Part shown: one piece after another, positions 20,130 through 32,338 of the stretch | Position numbering within the stretch: position 1 is the first letter of the stretch | Layout of the letters: every line of letters starts with the position of its first letter | Source: Wurfbainia villosa | Lineage: Eukaryota > Streptophyta > Magnoliopsida > Zingiberales > Zingiberaceae | Direction of reading: 5' to 3' | Assembly (NCBI GenBank): GCA_025175895.1 | Contig: CM045996.1 | Span: 109,171,179-109,235,178, forward strand | DNA length: 64,000 nucleotides | Notes under the pieces: generated by a model | What the model saw: the letters and a program-made list of their open reading frames with translations, nothing else | The model's database searches: none | Told to the model about the DNA's origin: nothing | Position numbers and translations under genes: made by a program

Positions 20130-22336
20130 TGTTAGTAATATATGAGAGATGTCCTAAGGCAATCGCCTTATGTTTGAACCATTTATATGATAAATGAAGA
20201 TTCACTATTTGAGTATACATGTTTTCATGTATTTGATTAGATCTTAAACTCATTTACTGAATGTCCACGATACGATTCACAGCATGAGAGAATTGGTGAT
20301 TATATCACAACTAGTGAGTATCTCTACATGTGTAATTGTGATGTATCGGAATTATCCCTAGTCGATGAATTGATGGATTTGGACACCATCAATTCTGTCG
20401 AGACTAGCACGAGGTATACTCCTTGGTGTATCCAAGCAGTTGATTCTCACTAGCTGGAGACATTGTGATGTCCGGAGTTAATCATGGATGCTAGTTATGG
20501 TAACTAGTTCATTGGAGCGACCAGCTGTAAGACTTCATATGATTCTCTGCATATATAGATATGTCAATGAAGTTCTTACTGCAGCTTAAGTGCGATGTTC
20601 CTTTGACTTGTGGTATTCAAGTCATCTTGATCATGAAGACTTATGTTTTGACATCTTAAGCAAGCATCTCTGAGGAGATGTGGACCCGGGATGATTGGGT
20701 ATAAGTCGAAGTGATCGAAGGTGTTTGAATAGCCAATAAAGGATTCACCACTCCTTACGAGGAGATGTATACCCATGGCCTCTCGTCGGATTGTTACTAA
20801 AATCTTTGGCCAAAGCATTACATATTTAGAGTAAGGTACTCTTGGATACATGTGCAGTAACTAGAATTCGTAGGATGAGGAAATGATACTTGGGCTAGGT
20901 GTGACGTAGTCAACCTAGTGGGGACTGACACTATAGACCATGTCCTGAACCAAGTGGGTATAAGATGAGTGAAGGGAATGGGGCATGATTTATTGTAGCT
21001 GCTGAAGGATTTCAGAAATAGTTCTGGATCAACCGTTGATCTTTTCGATTAATTGGGGATCATGATGTATTACTAGGTGTCACTCATGATCATTATATAA
21101 TTAATGGTTAATTATAGACGGCCAACATAAATCGAGAACCTATTTGGTCACACGCACAACGAGCGTAATCCGAAGGATTTAAAACGAACTTGTGAATGAG
21201 ATTCTCAGACCGAGAGAAACTAGGTTTGGTTGGACCAAACAAGGAGCGAGCATGAAATTGTTTCAGTCGCAATGGAAGCGTAGATGGGTCATGTCTTATG
21301 AAGACATGATGGATGAACCAAATTGGTTTGGTTCTAATCCAATGGTGGAGAATAAACCAAAGGGGTTTGATTTGTTTTAAACGAATGAACCAAAGTTGGT
21401 TCGGTTCGTTTTAACTTAAAATAGACCAAATCGGTTTGGTTTATTTTAACTTAAATTAATGGAGTGGGTTAACGGATTTTGGTTATGAACCAATAACCAT
21501 TAGAAGAATTTGTTCTCTATAAAATAGGGCTCAAGGGTTTAATGAGAGCCCTAATCTAAGTTGCCGCCCCTTCCCTTTTCTCCTCTTGTGGTCGGCGCCC
21601 ATACCCTAGCCGCCGCCCACCCTTGTGCCACCGTCCAAGATCCTTGCCGGCGTCCAAGCTTCAGTTGGCGATCCTCCGACAACCCTCCGGTGATCTTCCT
21701 TGGCTCCGGCGACAAGGTGAGCATCTAGCTTCCTTATTTGGCCGACGCTAATCCTCCACCAAAGCTGTCAAGTTTTCTGGACAGCTTGTTTATTTCGTGT
21801 CGAAGCGTCGTTTGGATGACGTTTGGAGCTTCGACATCAGCTACTTTGCCGAGGATTCGATCTCCGATAATCCTCATAGGTGGAGGACGAAGGATTCGTC
21901 AAACGGTTGGTCAATACCTCTCCGGAGAAGCGAGTTTTTGAGGGCTCGTTTTGAATCCGAATTTTGATTCGGATTGTGATCTTCTCTCGATCATATCATC
22001 TTCGACACGAGGCTAGTGACTCATACGAAGACGAGGCTCGTGACTTTGTGAAGTCATCCCGAAGATACTCAGCGTGGATACGGATAGAGGCGATTCTAGC
22101 GAGGATCGCTCCGGTTGATGTCTTTCCCGCTACATGTGATACGTAAGATATACGTAGAATAAATTTCCTTTTATTGTAAAATTTGAAACTACGATTATGT
22201 CTACACATGTTGTACTATGCATGCGTGTGGTGTGTGTGTTGTAATAAATTAGATTTATTATTTTATTTCTTTCACTGTGCACATGTTTACGAAACATGTT
22301 CGAACACACACTCGCCGCGGTGCCGGAAACCCAACA
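20130..22336 (+). repeat. Element 4 left (5') LTR
   Basis: 2207 bp, TGTTAGTAATATATGAG to GGAAACCCAACA, long for a copia element. TATA box CTCTATAAAATAG at 21515-21527. The segment 21580-21960 is C-rich and open in several frames, but the same text recurs in the right LTR, so these frames are LTR sequence. Confidence 0.93.
21515..21527 (+). promoter_or_regulatory. Element 4 LTR TATA box
   Basis: CTCTATAAAATAG; the same sequence is in the right LTR at about 28849-28861. Transcription of the element would start about 30 bp downstream. Confidence 0.7.
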
Positions 22337-23597
22337 ATGGTATCAGAGCCCAGGTTGTGTTTCGACATAATCGTAAAATTGTTTTGCGATAGTTGTAATG
22401 GTATTTATGGAAATTTTCTACTTTTAGAAAGTTAGAAGTATTTATGGAAATTTTTAATTTTGGAAAGTCTAGAAATATTTATGGAAATTTTCTACTTTTG
22501 AAAAGTTAGAAGTATTTATGGAAATTGATATTTTTCATAAATAAAATATTTGATTAGATTTAGAAATTTATTTTCTAATTTAATCATGATTTGATTTGGG
22601 AAATCAAATCTTAAAATATTTTATTTCCATAAGTAGTTTTGATGATTTAGAAAATTTGTTTCCTAAATTGACTTTCCTTAATCAACACTTTCCACAAATA
22701 AAATGTGATTAGATTTGGAAATTTATTTCCTAATTTAATCATGATTTGATTTGGAGAATAAAATCTCAAACATATTTTATTTCCATAAATAGTTATGACA
22801 TATAAGGAAATTTTGTACATGTCATAATTGTATGTCATGTAATTACATTAGATGCATATCATTATGTCATGCGTGTCGTGACATGTAGATGTATGTCATG
22901 TATGTCATGTCATGTAAATAATAGTTATTTGCATGCAAAGAGGATGAGACATAAAAACTCTTACTCAATATTAAAGCCTACACCTTCCATTAATATGGTT
23001 AGACCAGAGTTCCGTTTCTTGTTTGAGTTGTTGGACTCTCTCCAAGCCCGGCTCGAACCCGAACATGTTCAAACCATGAAATAGTTTAATACTAATATGA
23101 TAAGAGTCAGAGGTCAATCGTTAGTTTTAGTTGTTAGACTCTCTCCAAGCCGGGCTAATTGGTTGAATGCGCTCTAACCATATTAAAATTATTTCTTGAT
23201 TAATGGGTTGGTTTTAACCTGGAGCATCGTCGATGTGAAGGGAGGTGAAGTTGGGTGCTATGCATATGATGCGTACCTGTTAATGAGTTAACAACCCGAT
23301 GTATGTGTGAACATTCAATAAGTTGATAGCACATTGTGATAGTTGCATATATGTGATTGCAATCGGTATATTTGATACCTACCATCGTAGTTATGAATGA
23401 CTTGTTGGACTCTCTCCAAGGTTGTTCATATCTATGTTGGATATCAACCCATTCGGAGATGGACCTACGATCTCCCGAAGTGATTTTGGGGTTTTTGAAA
23501 TTCGAAAAATGAATGGGATTTATAAATGTATGTTGATGCATTTTAAAATTATTTTCTCATATATGCTCGTTTTGTATTTCTAGGTTATCGATTGATC
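22337..23597 (+). other. Element 4 leader: primer site and untranslated region
   Basis: Starts with the tRNA-Met primer site (22338-22350). The following 400 bp contain several near-repeats of GTATTTATGGAAATTTT/TAGAAATTTATTTCCTAAT, then repeats of TTGTTGGACTCTCTCCAAGC at about 23020-23420 (three copies). No coding frame. Confidence 0.7.
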
Positions 23598-24371
23598 ATG
23601 ACGTCTATGAATTTGTGCACTATTTTGGATTCAAACAAATTGACTGGGCTTAACTTCCTAGACTGGTTTAGAAACTTGAGAATTGTTCTCAAGGAGGAAA
23701 AGCTAGCGTATGTCCTCGAAGAGCCTCTTCCCGCCCGTCCTAGGGACGATGCAACTCCAGACTAATTGTTGGCCTATCAGAAACATGTGGCAGATTCTGA
23801 ACTGGCGAGTTGCATCATGCTAGCTGCGATGGTACCTGAGCTGCAAAAGCAGCATGAGCGTATGGATGTTAATACCATAGTCTTCCATCTTCATGAGTTG
23901 TTTGATGAGCAAGCGAGATCCGAAAGGTTCGAAGTCTCCAGACTCCTCTTCACCTCTAAGATGCAAGAAGGTTCGTCTGTAGTGCAGTTTGTGCTAAAGA
24001 TGAACGGGTACATCGAGCGGCTGGCCACCCTCGGGTTTGTGATGGATCTTGAATTAAGTATTGATTTAATTTTGCATTATTTGCCTAAGAGTTTCTCACA
24101 ATTTGTGATGAACTATCGGATGAACAAATTAGAATCCACTATTCCTGAGCTCCTCAATATGATGAAGACTGTGGAGCCTTCTGTGAAGCATGAGGAGAAG
24201 ATGGTTCTGTTAGTTGATTCCTCAAAGAAAGGTTCTAAGAGAAAGGCAAAGGAACAGAAGAAAAGGAAGAACAAGAAGGCTAACAAGGCAGAACCAGCGT
24301 AAAAGGGCGCTTGCCATCATTGTGGCAAGGAAGGCCACTGACGAAGAAACTGCAAGATTTATCTTGAGTCC
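23598..24371 (+). pseudogene. Element 4 Gag with zinc knuckle
   Basis: ATG at 23598 begins MTSMNLCTILDSNKLTGLNF, followed by LDWFRNLRIVLKEEKLAYVL, the usual start of copia Gag. One TAA at 23763, then an open stretch through MQEGSSVVQFVLKMNGYIER and FSQFVMNYRMNKLESTIPEL to a Lys-rich end and another TAA at 24300. The knuckle reads CHHCGKEGH*RRNC: its Trp codon has become TGA at about 24342. Frame is otherwise intact; Gag would build the virus-like particle. Confidence 0.92.
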
Positions 24372-27300
24372 GTGAAAAAGAAGAAGGCATCCGATGTCTC
24401 ATCCTGTTCAGGTATCTTCATTATTGATTGTCATTCTATTTCCTTAGACACTTGGGTATTGGATACTGGGTGTGGCTCACATATATGTAATGACATACAG
24501 GGGCTAAGGAATAGAAGAATACTAGTCAGAGGGGAGTCAAATTTGCGAGTTGATAATGGAGCAAAGGTTGTTGCGGTCGCCATCGGAACTTATTTGCTGA
24601 AACCCCCTAGTGGACTAGTCTTAGAACTGGACAATTGCTATTGTGTTCCTTCTCTAATAAAGAACATTGTTTCTATTTCCTGCTTAAATAGAAATGGTTA
24701 CCATTTGACGTTTAGTAATAATTGTTGTTATATAACTTTGAATGACGTACTTTATGGAACTGAAACTTTGAGCAATGGTATTTATACGTTGGACATATCC
24801 AGTGACATTTTCAATATCGAAGCGAGCAACAAGCGTGCTCGAAAGGATAATCAATTAGACTCCTACATGTGGCATTGTCGTCTTGGTCATGCAAGCAAGA
24901 AACACATATTCGAATTACACCGATGTGGAATTCTGGAATCGTTTGAATTGGATTCATACGATACATGCGAATCATGCTTAAAAGACAAGATGACTAAGTT
25001 ACCTTTTACAGGAAAAGGTGAACGAGTGGGAGAGTTGCTAGGTCTAATACATACTGATGTATGTGGACCTATGTCAACTCAAGCTTTAGGAGGCTATAGT
25101 TACTTCATTACCTTCACCGATGATCACTCACGGTTTGGATATGTGTTCTTGATGAAACACAAGTCTGAAACCTTTGAAAGGTTCAAAGAATTCAGAAATG
25201 AAATAGAGAAACAACATGACAAGAGTATTAAAATACTTCGATCGGATCGAAGTGGTGAATACTTAAGTCAAGAGTTTCTAGATTATCTAAGAGACAATGG
25301 TATATTGTCTTAATAGACTCCGCCATATACACCACAACGTAATGGTGTATCTGAGAGGCGTAACTGGACCTTGTTGGACATGGTCAGGTCAATGATGAAT
25401 CATGCGAATCTTCCCAAGTCCTTTTGGGGCTATGCGCTTTAGACAGCTGTTTACTTGTTAAATAGAATGTCAACCAAGGTAGTCTTCACTACTCCATATG
25501 AGATATGGAATAGTAAGAAACTTCATGTATCTTACTTGAAGATATGGGGTTGTCCTGCTTATGTGAAGCGGACTGTATCAGACAAATTGGATGCTAAGTC
25601 TGATAAATGTCTATTTATTTGATACCCTAAGGAAACAAGGGGTTACCAATTCTATCATCTTGTGGAACAAAAGATGTTTGTTTCAAGGCATGCTGTGTTT
25701 CTAGAGAAAGAGTTTCTCTTGCAAGAAAACAGTGGGAGTGTCATCGAGCTTAAGGAGGCTCGAGAGACTCAAATAGACATTGATGAGATACCTGGTGAAG
25801 CACAACAGCCGATAACTCATAGTGATGAGCAATCGGTTAGACCTATTGAAACATCACATCTTCGTAGATCTAGTAGAACACGCAATATTCCTGAGAGATA
25901 TGGATTTCTCGTAAGTGAATCGAACGACGTGTTACTCATTGATGATGGGGAGCCTACCAGTTATGAAGAAGTTCTGACAAGTTCAGAAAGGGATAAGTGG
26001 CTTGAAGCCATGAAGTCGGAAATGGATTCCATGTATGAAAACCAAGTTTGGAACTTGGTTGACCCACCTGAAGGCATAAAACCTATAGGGTGCAAGTGGG
26101 TTTTCAAGAAGAAAATCGACATGGATGGTAATGTGATTACCTATAAGGCTATATTGGTGGCGAAAAGATATTGTCAAAAGCAAGGTGTTGATTATGACGA
26201 AACCTATTCGCTTGTTGCTATGCTTAAATCCATTTGGATGCTCCTGGCCATAGCGGCTCATTATGATTATGAGATATGGCAGATGGATATGAAAACAGCT
26301 TTCCTTAATGGAAACCTGCTCGAGGACGTGTATATGATACAGTCTGAGGGTTTCACATCGGTTGATAAAACCAAGGTATGCAAATTGCGACGGTCCATAT
26401 ATGGATTGAAGCAAGCATCCAGGAGCTGGAATATCCGTTTTGATGAGACAATCAAAAAGTTTGATTTCTCACAAAATCCAGACGAACCTTATGTGTACAA
26501 GAAGGTTAGTGGGAGTGCAGTCGTGTTCCTAGTATTGTATGTCGATGACATATTACTTATAGGAAATGATGTTTCAATCTTACAGTCAGTTAAGATTTGG
26601 TTGTCCAAGACATTCTCCATGAAAGACCTGGGAGAAGCAACCTATATCCTCGGGATTAAGATCTATAGAGATAGATCAAAACGGTTGCTTGGTCTTTCAC
26701 AGTCTACATATATAGACCAAGTGCTAAAGAGGTTTAGCATGTCGGAATCCAAGAAAGGTTTCCTACCCATCAGGCATGGGATACACCTTTCGAAGTCTAT
26801 GTGTCCGCGCACAGAAGACGAGAGGATTTGCATGAGTAAGATTCCCTATGCATCCGCAATATGATCTATCATGTATGCTATGTTATGTACGAGGCCCGAT
26901 GTATCGTATGCCCTGAGTGTCACGAGTAGATACCAGTCTGATTTAGGAATGAATCATTGGGCGGCTATTAAAACAATCTTTAAGTACTTGAGAAGAACTA
27001 AGGATGTGTTCCTAATATATGGAGAAGGGGACATGGTGATACGTGGGTATATGGATGTCAGCTTCCAGACAGACAAAGATGATTCTAGGTCTCAGTCTGG
27101 ATACGTGTTCACATTGAATGGGGGCGCAATAAGTTGGAAAGGTTCCAAGCTTGACACTATAGCGGAATCTGTCACTAAGACAGAATACATTGCAGCTTCG
27201 GAAGCAGCAAAGAAAGCGGTTTGGATCAAGAAGTTTATTTTTGAACTTGATGTGGTCTCATCAATGATCCAAACATGCGCTTCGCCGCTATCATCTTATC

Positions 27301-27440
27301 AAAGAGATCATTAGTAGAAGGAAATACAAATCAAGAAAATTCTCACTGAAAGGAATTTAGCGGATCCTTTGACTAAGGCATTACCTCAAAGTAAGTTTGA
27401 GGGTCATGTTAGAGCCTATGGTATTAGATACCGTAGCGAT
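24372..27440 (+). pseudogene. Element 4 Pol (protease, integrase, RT, RNase H)
   Basis: Protease WVLDTGCGSHICND near residue 30; GAG-pre-integrase MWHCRLGHASKKHIFELHR; integrase with LIHTDVCGPMSTQALGGY, TDDHSRFGYVFLM, RSDRSGEYLSQEF and NGVSERRNWTLLDMVRSMM; RT with WQMDMKTAFLNGNLLEDVY, SIYGLKQASRSWNIRF and YVDD at 26538-26549; RNase H with ISWKGSKLDT and AEYIAASEAAKKAV-like text. Nonsense codons occur near 25311-25316, 25439, 25619 and 26862, all in one frame. In RNase H, about 75 nt that element 3 still has (the segment with YCDN) are missing after SSMIQ, and the frame is lost there. The LTR-proximal end reads LADPLTK-like in another frame. Dead, but the most complete pol in the stack. Confidence 0.93.
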
Positions 27441-27463
27441 TGACATTAGGTCAAGTGGGAGTT

Positions 27464-29667
27464 TGTTAGTAATATATGAGAGATGTCATAAGACAATCGC
27501 CTTATATTTGAACTATTTATATGATAAATGAAGATTCACTATTTGAGTATACATGTTTTCATGTATTTGATTAGATCTTAAACTCATTTACTGAATGCCC
27601 ACGATACGATTCACAGCATGAGAGAATTGGTAATTAGATCACAACTAGTGAGTATCTCTACATGTGTAATTGTGATGTATCAGAATTATCCCTAGTCGAT
27701 GAATTGATGGATTTGGACACCATCAATTCTGTCGAGACTAGCATGAGGTATACTCTTTGGTGTATCCAAGCAGCTGATTCTCACTAGCTGGAGACATTGT
27801 GATGTCCGAAGTTAATCGTGGATGCTAGTTATGGTAACTAGTTCATTGGAGTGACCAGTTGTAAGACTTCATATGGTTCTCTGCATATATAAATATGTCA
27901 ATGAAGTTCTTACTGCAGCTTAAGTGCGATGTTCCTTTGACTTGCGGTATTCAAGTCATTTTGATCATGAAGACTTATGCTTTGACATCTTAAGCAAGCA
28001 TCTCTGAGGAGATGTGGACCCGGGATGATTGGGTATAAGTCGAAGTGATCGAAGGTGTTTAAATAACCTATAAATGATTCACCACTCCTTGCGAGGAGAT
28101 GTATACCCATGGCCTCTCGTCGGATTGTTACTAAAGTCTTTGGTCAAAGCATTACATGTTTAGAGTAAGGTACTCTTGGATACATATGCAGTAACTAGAA
28201 TCCGTAGGACAAAGAAATGATACTTGGACTAGGTGCGACGTAGTCAACCTAGTGGGGACTGACACTATAGACCATGTCCTGAACCAAGTGGGTATAAGAT
28301 GAGTGAAGAGAATGGGGCACGATTCATTGTAACTGTTGAAGGGTTTCAAAAATAGTTCTGGATCAACCGTTGATCTTTTCGGTTAATTGGGGATCATGAT
28401 GTACTACTAGGTGCCACTCATGATCGTTCTATAATTAATGGTTAATTATAGACGGCCAACATAAATCGAGAACCTATTTGGTCACACGCACAACGAGTGT
28501 AATCCGAAGGATTTAAAATGAGCTTGAGAATGAGATTCTCAGACCGAGAGAAACTAGGTTTGGTTGGACCAAACAATGAGCGAGCATGAAATCGTTTCAG
28601 TCGCAATGGAAGCGTGGATGGGCCGTGTCTTATGAAGACATGATGGATGAACCAAATTGGTTTGGTTCTAATCCAATAATGGAGAATAAACCAAAGGGGT
28701 TTGGTTTGTTTTAAACGAATGAACCAAAGTTGGTTCGGTTCGTTTTAACTTAAAATAGATCAATTCGGTTTGGTTTATTTTAACTTAAATTAATGGAGCG
28801 GGTTAAGGGGTTTTGGTTATGAACTAATAACCATTAGGAGAATTTGTTCTCTATAAAATAGGGCTTAAGGGTTTTGTGAAAACCTAATCTAAGCAACCCC
28901 AAAGTTGCCGCCCCCCTCTCCTTCTCCTCTTGTGGTCAGCGCCCAAACCCTAGCCGTCGCCCACCCTTGTGTCGTCGTCCAAGTTGTTGTCGGCATCCAA
29001 GCTTCAGCCCGCAACCCTCCGGTGATTCTCCTTGGCTCCGGTGACCAAGGACTAGCTGGCCCTCTTCCCTTTGGCCGACGCTAACTCCTCCACCAAGCTG
29101 TCCAGTTTTCTGGACAGCTTGTTTCCTTCGTGTCGGAGCGTCGTTTGGACGACGTTTGGAGCTCCGACAGTGGCTATTTTGCTGGGGATTCAATCTCCGG
29201 TAATCCTCATAGGTGGAGGACGAAGGATTCGTCAAACGGTTGACGAATACCTCTCCGGAGAAGCGAGTTTTTGAGGACTCATTTTGAATCCGAATTTTGA
29301 TTCGGATTGTGATCTTCTCTCGATCACATCATCTTCGACACGAGGCTAGTGACTCGTACGAAGACGAGGCTTGTGACTTTGTGAAGTCATCCTGAAGATA
29401 CTTGGCGTGGATACGGATAGAGGTGATTCTAGCGACGGTCGCTCCGGTTGATGTCTTTCCCGCTACACGTGATACGTCAGGTATACGTAGAATAAATTTC
29501 CTTTTATTGCAAAATTTGAAACTACGGTTATGTCTATACATGTACTATGCATGTGTTTGATATGTGTGTTGTAATAAATTAGATTTATTTTTTTTATTTC
29601 TTCCGCTGTGCACATGTTTACGAAACATGTTCGAACACACACTCGTCGCGGTGCCGGAAACCTAACA
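27464..29667 (+). repeat. Element 4 right (3') LTR
   Basis: 2204 bp, matches 20130-22336 throughout. Ends GGAAACCTAACA followed by the duplicated CCTGG. TATA box at about 28849. Confidence 0.93.
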
Positions 29668-29672
29668 CCTGG

Positions 29673-29992
29673 TATAGTTGTTTCAGATGCTCAACCATAC
29701 CATAGGCATCCATGTTCTCATGTTGCTTCTGAAGCTCAGAGTTCATGGTGGCAAGCATAAGGCATGACACATCTACTGCGTCATCTTGATGCTTCTTATT
29801 AGCATCCTTCTCAGTACGAGTGGCCGTAGGGGCGGGTAGTTTAGGAATGAACTGCTCTAGGACGTACAGTTTGTATTCTTGCTTGAGGACTATCCTTAAG
29901 TTCCTGTACCAGTCCAGGAAATTAGCTCTAGTGAGCTTGTCCTTATCCAGGACAGATCACAGAGAGAGAGTATTGACGTATTTGACGACATG
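29673..29992 (-). pseudogene. Element 3 Gag, N-terminal part
   Basis: In element sense it starts at ATG 29992 (MSSNTSILSL) and, after a frameshift, reads NFLDWYRNLRIVLKQEYKLY, VDVSCLMLATMNSELQKQHE and AYGMVEHLKQLY before element 4 cuts it. The join to 20124 is continuous in the same type of Gag. It was found by reading the minus strand; no long start-to-stop frame marks it because of the shift. Confidence 0.85.
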
Positions 29993-31536
29993 GTGATCTA
30001 CAATACAGAAATGCAGAAATGTATCATATTTCGATCATTTAATTAAGTCTTTAACTAAATAATTCTCCACTTGTCACAAAGTGGTACAAGATCCATATTA
30101 TATCGCATCTTGAGTTAGCTTTGGCTAATCGCCCAAGACTCGTATAAATTAGGTAAGTAACTCGTACCAATTACATCTAATGTAACTCTTGTATATCTAT
30201 ATGAACAACATTATTTGTTCATAGTGCCCATCGTATAAGATATCCTTCTAAATTACTACTCATCTTGAGTTAGTTTTGACTAATCGTCCAAGATTTGTAT
30301 AATGTAGATAGATGTCTCGTATGAGCTATGCCTATAAGTTCATCAATCTAATTGAGAGAACTTAGTTAAGTCAAACCCAAGGTTTAATAGGCGGACATCA
30401 TAATTGTTCTGTCGTACTTTACCGAGGTAAATCGAGTCACTTTGCTTTGGCAAACGCGCTACGATTGAACAAGGTAATAGTAAGTATTAAACTTTTATAG
30501 GCATATATTAAGTGACCTAATTTTTGTGACAACTAACTACGCATGCATCAAATATACAAGCATCACATGTATCACATACACACATAGCAAAGAACGTGAC
30601 ATGGTTATGGCCCGAATTTATGATCTTCTCAAGCCAATGAGAAGAGCGAATGGTTAATCTAGGGATGACATCTTCTCCAAGTGTTTCCTTCGGTCATCCT
30701 GTGTTATTGGCTTCCTTCCTTTGCACCGTCCTCCAGCAGTCTAGAACTATTCTACATTGTACATTACAATTAAAAGAAACCTCGAGTTACATTCGAGGGT
30801 AATCTAATTTTACAACCAGAATAATAAAGGTGAAAGGCACGACACACAGGCCGTATTAAGAATTACAACAAACACACATATATCCAATCACATTGGGTTA
30901 GGGGGCCATAACCATGCACCATGTCATTTAACATTCAAAACATTAATGACAGAAAATTTTTAATATGATCCTAAGCTCGAAATATCGCATTCGCCGCCAC
31001 GATCGATTAGCGGCGAGGTCAAGCGCGCCCTTGCGAAGTCGAAGGCGGTGCCCCGTATTTTATAGACTCATTGAATGAGTCGTTGCCCATTCTGTTCATC
31101 ATTATGAACCCAAGACCATCCAGTCGATTAGGTCTGTTCGGTATCAACCAACCGGCACAGTCCGATCGGCTCAACCCACTCTAGTATCATTGAATGAGTC
31201 GCTACCCATTCTATTCATCACTATGAACCCGAGACCATCCGATCGATCAAGTCTGCTCGACACCATCCAATCGGCACCATCCGACCGACATAATTTGATC
31301 GGCACAGTCCGATCGGCACAACCCACTCCTTAGTCTGCTTCGGGAAAAGCCGCTCGGCAGACTATCAGAGTGGCACAGCGGAAGCCCATATATAACAACA
31401 TGCAGATCATAGTAAAACATGTTCTAACTTATATCATATATAACAACATGCAGATCATAATAAAATATATTCTAACTTATATCACATATAACAACATGAA
31501 AACGTGTATTGTTTTTACAAGTGGCTCTGATACCAC
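29993..31536 (-). other. Element 3 leader between primer site and gag, with tandem repeats
   Basis: About 1.5 kb of untranslated leader next to the 5' LTR; primer site at 31535-31523. It holds three sets of tandem repeats: a two-copy repeat with TCTTGAGTTAG(C/T)TTTG(G/A)CTAATCG (about 30108-30300), a two-copy repeat of about 115 bp containing TTGAATGAGTCG(T/C)T (about 31070-31290), and two and a half copies of a 48-bp unit starting ATATAACAACATGCAGATCA (31389-31500). No coding frame. Confidence 0.7.
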
Positions 31537-32333
31537 TGTAGGGATTCTTGTCGCGCTCGAAACACTTTACAAGCAATAAGCAGTGAAAAAAACCAAGATC
31601 CCTCCAGAGATCCATGCAAAAAAACTATATACTCGTTTTTATTGATTCTAACCTATGAGAATCGTGATTACCTTCGTTGTGTGCCCTTCACAATCCCGTC
31701 AGCAACACTTGAGTACGGATCTCAGCGCAGTCAGTACGTTTGCGCCTCCATGGTATCCATACGAACCGTGAAGTGGAGAAGAATCACACTGTGGTGCTAG
31801 CCACAAGATAGGTTCGGCCAAGAAGGTAGAAGAGGAGGAAGAAGATGATCACCACCTAAATCACCCCCAAAATTAATGTACACGAAAATAATAACCCTCT
31901 TGAGTCTCATCCAAATTCCTCTTTTATATTCAACCATTGAATAACAAGAGTTTTGACTTGGGTTTCCATGGAATTAAAATCCCATTAATTCCATCTTAAT
32001 GATCATGTAACCCCTTCTTAATGGTGAGTCTAACTCAATTCGAATTTGACTTGAGTTTAACTCAAGTCAGATTCATTGGGTATGAATCTGACTTGAGTCT
32101 AACTCGAGTTAGATTCATTGGGTACGAATCTGACTTGAGTCTAACTCGAGTCAGATTCATTGGGTATACCTTGAGTCCTACTCAATCCGAATTTGATTTG
32201 AGTCTAACTCGAGTCGGATTCATTGGGTATACTTTGAGTTCTACTCATTGAGTCTAATCTACATTAGACTCAACCCGATGGCCGAATGGCTCATCATTCA
32301 TCTCATGATTGGCACTAAGGGCTGACACTAACA
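31537..32333 (-). repeat. Element 3 right (5') LTR
   Basis: 797 bp, exactly 42 bp longer than the left LTR; the difference is one extra copy of the 42-bp hairpin unit (three full units at about 32040-32165). TATA box in element sense at about 31931-31917. Confidence 0.92.
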
Positions 32334-32338
32334 GTTTG

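Larger units (their letters stand above)
20130..29667 (+). mobile_element. Element 4: Ty1-copia retrotransposon inside element 3 (innermost layer)
   Basis: TG at 20130, CA at 29667, CCTGG duplicated at 20125-20129 and 29668-29672, in the gag of element 3. LTRs are 2207 and 2204 bp. The tRNA-Met primer site TGGTATCAGAGCC is at 22338-22350 and the purine tract TCAAGTGGGAGTT at 27451-27463. Gag-Pol is a single reading frame apart from nonsense codons, until a deletion in RNase H. It is the youngest layer by position; 11 differences between the LTRs in their first 315 bp, counted by eye. Confidence 0.95.
14695..32333 (-). mobile_element. Element 3: Ty1-copia retrotransposon inside element 2
   Basis: TG at 14695, CA at 32333, with GTTTG duplicated at 14690-14694 and 32334-32338. 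Right LTR 31537-32333 is the 5' LTR; the tRNA-Met primer site TGGTATCAGAGCC is at 31535-31523. Left LTR is 14695-15449, with a purine tract (AGTGGAAGAT in element sense) beside it. The element encodes Gag, protease, integrase, RT and RNase H in the usual copia order, all interrupted by stops and shifts. Its gag is split by element 4. Without element 4 it is about 8.1 kb. Confidence 0.92.

Noticed and set aside
31389..31500. Regular short repeats resembling a CRISPR array
   Set aside because: The units are contiguous with no unique spacers, the context is a eukaryotic retroelement leader, and no cas genes exist.
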